A stretch of 64,000 bases of DNA from an uncultured Erythrobacter sp. Its GTDB lineage: Bacteria; Pseudomonadota; Alphaproteobacteria; Sphingomonadales; Sphingomonadaceae. The position numbers and the translations under genes were made by a program. Of the stretch, positions 62,797-64,000 are shown in pieces; the stretch's first letter is position 1; every line of letters starts with the position of its first letter. A model generated the notes under the pieces. That model made no database searches and was not told the origin of the DNA. It worked only from the letters and a program-made list of their open reading frames with translations. The stretch is from NCBI RefSeq assembly GCF_947492365.1, contig NZ_CANLMB010000001.1, forward strand, positions 620,001-684,000, read 5' to 3'.

Positions 62797-63615
62797 ATGA
62801 GCATGTTTTCAGGCCTGATCCGCGTGATGGAACGCGCCGCGCGCAAAGCGGGCAACCGTTTGCGGCGTGACTTTGGCGAAGTCGAACATTTGCAAGTGAG
62901 CCGCAAAGGCCCAGCCGATTTCGTCTCCAAAGCCGATATGCGCGCCGAGCGCACGCTCTATGACGAGCTGCTCGTCGCGCGACCCGGCTGGGGCTTTGTC
63001 CTCGAAGAAGCTGGCATAATCGAAGGTGATCCGGACAAGCCGCGCTGGATTATCGACCCGCTCGACGGCACCTCCAACTTCCTTCACGGCATCCCGCATT
63101 TTGCGATCAGCATCGCGGTGCAAGAACCGCGTCTGGATGGAAAAGGCTGGGGTGATGTGACGGCTGCGGTGATCTACAACCCTGTGTCGGACGAGACATA
63201 TTGGGCCGAGAAAACGCGCGGCGCGTGGCTTCAGGATGCGCGCCTTCGCGTTTCGGCCCGTCGCGGGCTCTCCGACGCGTTGATCGCGACCGGCATTCCG
63301 TTTCAGGGCCATGGCGACTTTGCCGAATGGAGCCGCATTTACGGCGCCGTCGGGCCGGAAGTTGCCGGCATCCGCCGCTTTGGTGCTGCTTCGCTCGACA
63401 TGGCCTATGTCGCGCAAGGGCGCTTTGACGGTTTCTGGGAAAGCGGCCTCAACGATTGGGACACGGCGGCAGGCTGTTTGCTTATCCGTGAGGCAGGCGG
63501 TTTTGTTAGCGACTTCCGCGGCCGGTCAAACCCGATCCATTCCGCGCAAGTGCTGGCCGCAAACGACGTGCTGCACTCGAAATTGCACAAGATCCTCGCC
63601 AACAGCTTGAAGTAA
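62797..63615 (+). CDS. suhB: Inositol monophosphatase (SuhB-like)
   Basis: This 272-residue protein has FVSKADMRAE, GFVLEEAG, IIDPLDGTSNFLHGIPHF and the C-terminal NDWDTAAGCLLIREAGG. It hydrolyses inositol-1-phosphate, and in E. coli SuhB also takes part in rRNA antitermination. The pairing with efp six bases upstream is seen in many alphaproteobacteria. This is the second IMPase-family protein in the window; the first is at 8693-9508. A hairpin and tRNA-Leu follow. Confidence 0.92.
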   Translation: MSMFSGLIRVMERAARKAGNRLRRDFGEVEHLQVSRKGPADFVSKADMRAERTLYDELLVARPGWGFVLEEAGIIEGDPDKPRWIIDPLDGTSNFLHGIPHFAISIAVQEPRLDGKGWGDVTAAVIYNPVSDETYWAEKTRGAWLQDARLRVSARRGLSDALIATGIPFQGHGDFAEWSRIYGAVGPEVAGIRRFGAASLDMAYVAQGRFDGFWESGLNDWDTAAGCLLIREAGGFVSDFRGRSNPIHSAQVLAANDVLHSKLHKILANSLK

Positions 63616-63620
63616 AGGAC

Positions 63621-63641
63621 GCGCGGCGCTAACAGCCGCGC
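63621..63641 (+). promoter_or_regulatory. Hairpin between suhB and tRNA-Leu, overlapping a possible tRNA promoter
   Basis: GCGCGGC (63621-63627) and GCCGCGC (63635-63641) form a 7-base-pair stem just after suhB. TTGAAG (63607-63612) and TAACAG (63630-63635), 17 bases apart, look like a weak promoter 23 bases before the tRNA, and the -10 box lies inside the hairpin. Terminator and promoter are probably fused here. Confidence 0.45.
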
Positions 63642-63657
63642 TTCCCACTAGAGGCGT

Positions 63658-63743
63658 GCCCCTGTGGTGGAATTGGTAGACGCGCTCGACTCAAAATCGA
63701 GTTCCTAACGGAGTGCCCGTTCGAGTCGGGCCAGGGGCACCAT
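63658..63743 (+). tRNA. tRNA-Leu (CAA anticodon)
   Basis: This is an 86-base class II tRNA with encoded CCA. Acceptor arms GCCCCTG and CAGGGGC pair fully, the discriminator is A, and the anticodon stem CTCGA/TCGAG closes the loop CTCAAAA with CAA at 34-36. The long variable arm CGGAGTGCCCG follows, then the T loop GTTCGAGTC. It reads UUG codons. Confidence 0.95.
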
Positions 63744-63781
63744 TTTCCCGGTTTGACGAAGACGCCGCAAAGGTGGTTGCG

Positions 63782-64000
63782 CTAGCCGACATCGATCCTC
63801 AGCTTGATCACATCGTCCTCGCGGCTGTCGAACAGGCGGTAGGCTTCTGCGCCTTCGCTGAGTTTGAAGTCGTGGCTAAACAATCCTGCCGCCTTGATCC
63901 GCCCGCTTTGGATCAGGGGGACGAGATGCGGCCACATATTCTGCACGTCGCAAATCCCGCCGCGCACGGTGACGTTCTTGAACATGATGAGTGGCAGCGG
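63782..64000 (-). CDS. C-terminal part of a zinc-dependent alcohol dehydrogenase (cut by the window edge)
   Basis: The minus-strand frame is open to the right edge and ends at 63782. Visible residues include LIMFKNVTVRGGICDVQNMWPHLVPL and SHDFKLSEGAEAYRLFDSRED, which match the C-terminal end of MDR-type zinc alcohol dehydrogenases. Neither the zinc site nor the NAD site is in view. The first 5' part is beyond the window, so the internal Met at 63985 is not the start. Confidence 0.72.
   Translation of the reverse strand, partial: PLPLIMFKNVTVRGGICDVQNMWPHLVPLIQSGRIKAAGLFSHDFKLSEGAEAYRLFDSREDDVIKLRIDVG

Noticed and set aside
1..64000. CRISPR array, insertion sequence, rRNA operon or intact prophage
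   Set aside because: No regularly spaced repeats, transposase or integrase motifs, rRNA sequence or phage structural genes were seen on either strand.

Overview
The window is a gene-dense, high-GC stretch of an alphaproteobacterial chromosome. Gene content and protein flavour point to Sphingomonadales, probably Erythrobacteraceae (Erythrobacter/Porphyrobacter-like). The evidence for this is AddAB instead of RecBCD, the tsaE-amgK-murU cluster, zapA-6S RNA-5-formyl-THF cyclo-ligase order, SdhE, a DUF2842 protein, and a carbohydrate locus built from a TonB-dependent receptor plus a 'tryptophan halogenase'. The taxonomic call is inference from gene content only.

Layout. 1-8.3 kb: the end of tsaE, then amgK and murU (cell-wall sugar recycling), then addB and addA (double-strand-break repair), each overlapping the next. 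8.3-14.8 kb: thioredoxin, an inositol-phosphatase-family enzyme, argJ, a doubtful small secreted protein, secA and a TSUP permease. 14.8-15.6 kb: a base-composition outlier, with an unknown membrane-anchored protein beside tRNA-Asn. 15.9-26.6 kb: NAD kinase, a stand-alone EAL phosphodiesterase, a beta-propeller protein, a phage-type polynucleotide 3'-phosphatase-like protein, mfd, sdhE, recG, a membrane protein and a low-molecular-weight phosphatase. 26.7-29.2 kb: a DUF885 lipobox-free secreted protein and an SDR dehydrogenase.

29.3-43.1 kb is the most distinctive part. It is a glucan utilisation locus with a duplicated beta-sandwich secreted protein, a flavin halogenase homologue, a TonB-dependent receptor, a GH16 lipoprotein (laminarinase-like), a LacI regulator, an MFS transporter, a GH3 lipoprotein and a sodium:solute symporter. 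Three near-identical palindromes (consensus TGAGAACGTTCTCA) lie in front of three of its transcription units and are the probable LacI operators. The proposed route is: surface GH16 cuts beta-glucan, the receptor imports oligosaccharides, GH3 trims them, and MFS/SSS carriers take the sugar across the inner membrane.

43.3-49.0 kb: a lone GH19-type lysozyme-like protein, tRNA-Pro, thymidylate synthase, the complete branched-chain 2-oxoacid dehydrogenase (E1 alpha, E1 beta, E2), and tRNA-Asp. 49.0-53.4 kb: a GPH-family transporter divergent from an ArsR regulator/AHSA1 pair with two palindromic operators, DUF2842, 5-formyl-THF cyclo-ligase, 6S RNA, zapA and a small coiled-coil protein. 53.6-61.6 kb: a long head-to-tail run of transketolase, GAPDH, PGK, an NTF2-like protein, a TIGR02466-type oxygenase, a hotdog thioesterase, class I aldolase, a ThiE-like enzyme and a YdcF-like protein. 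61.6-64.0 kb: a small secreted protein, EF-P, an inositol monophosphatase, tRNA-Leu and the C-terminal end of a zinc alcohol dehydrogenase cut by the window edge.

No CRISPR array, insertion sequence, rRNA operon or intact prophage was seen. Most of the window is conserved housekeeping sequence. The parts worth a second look are the glucan locus and its operators, the duplicated beta-sandwich protein, the free-standing polynucleotide-phosphatase homologue, and the two tRNA-adjacent accessory genes.
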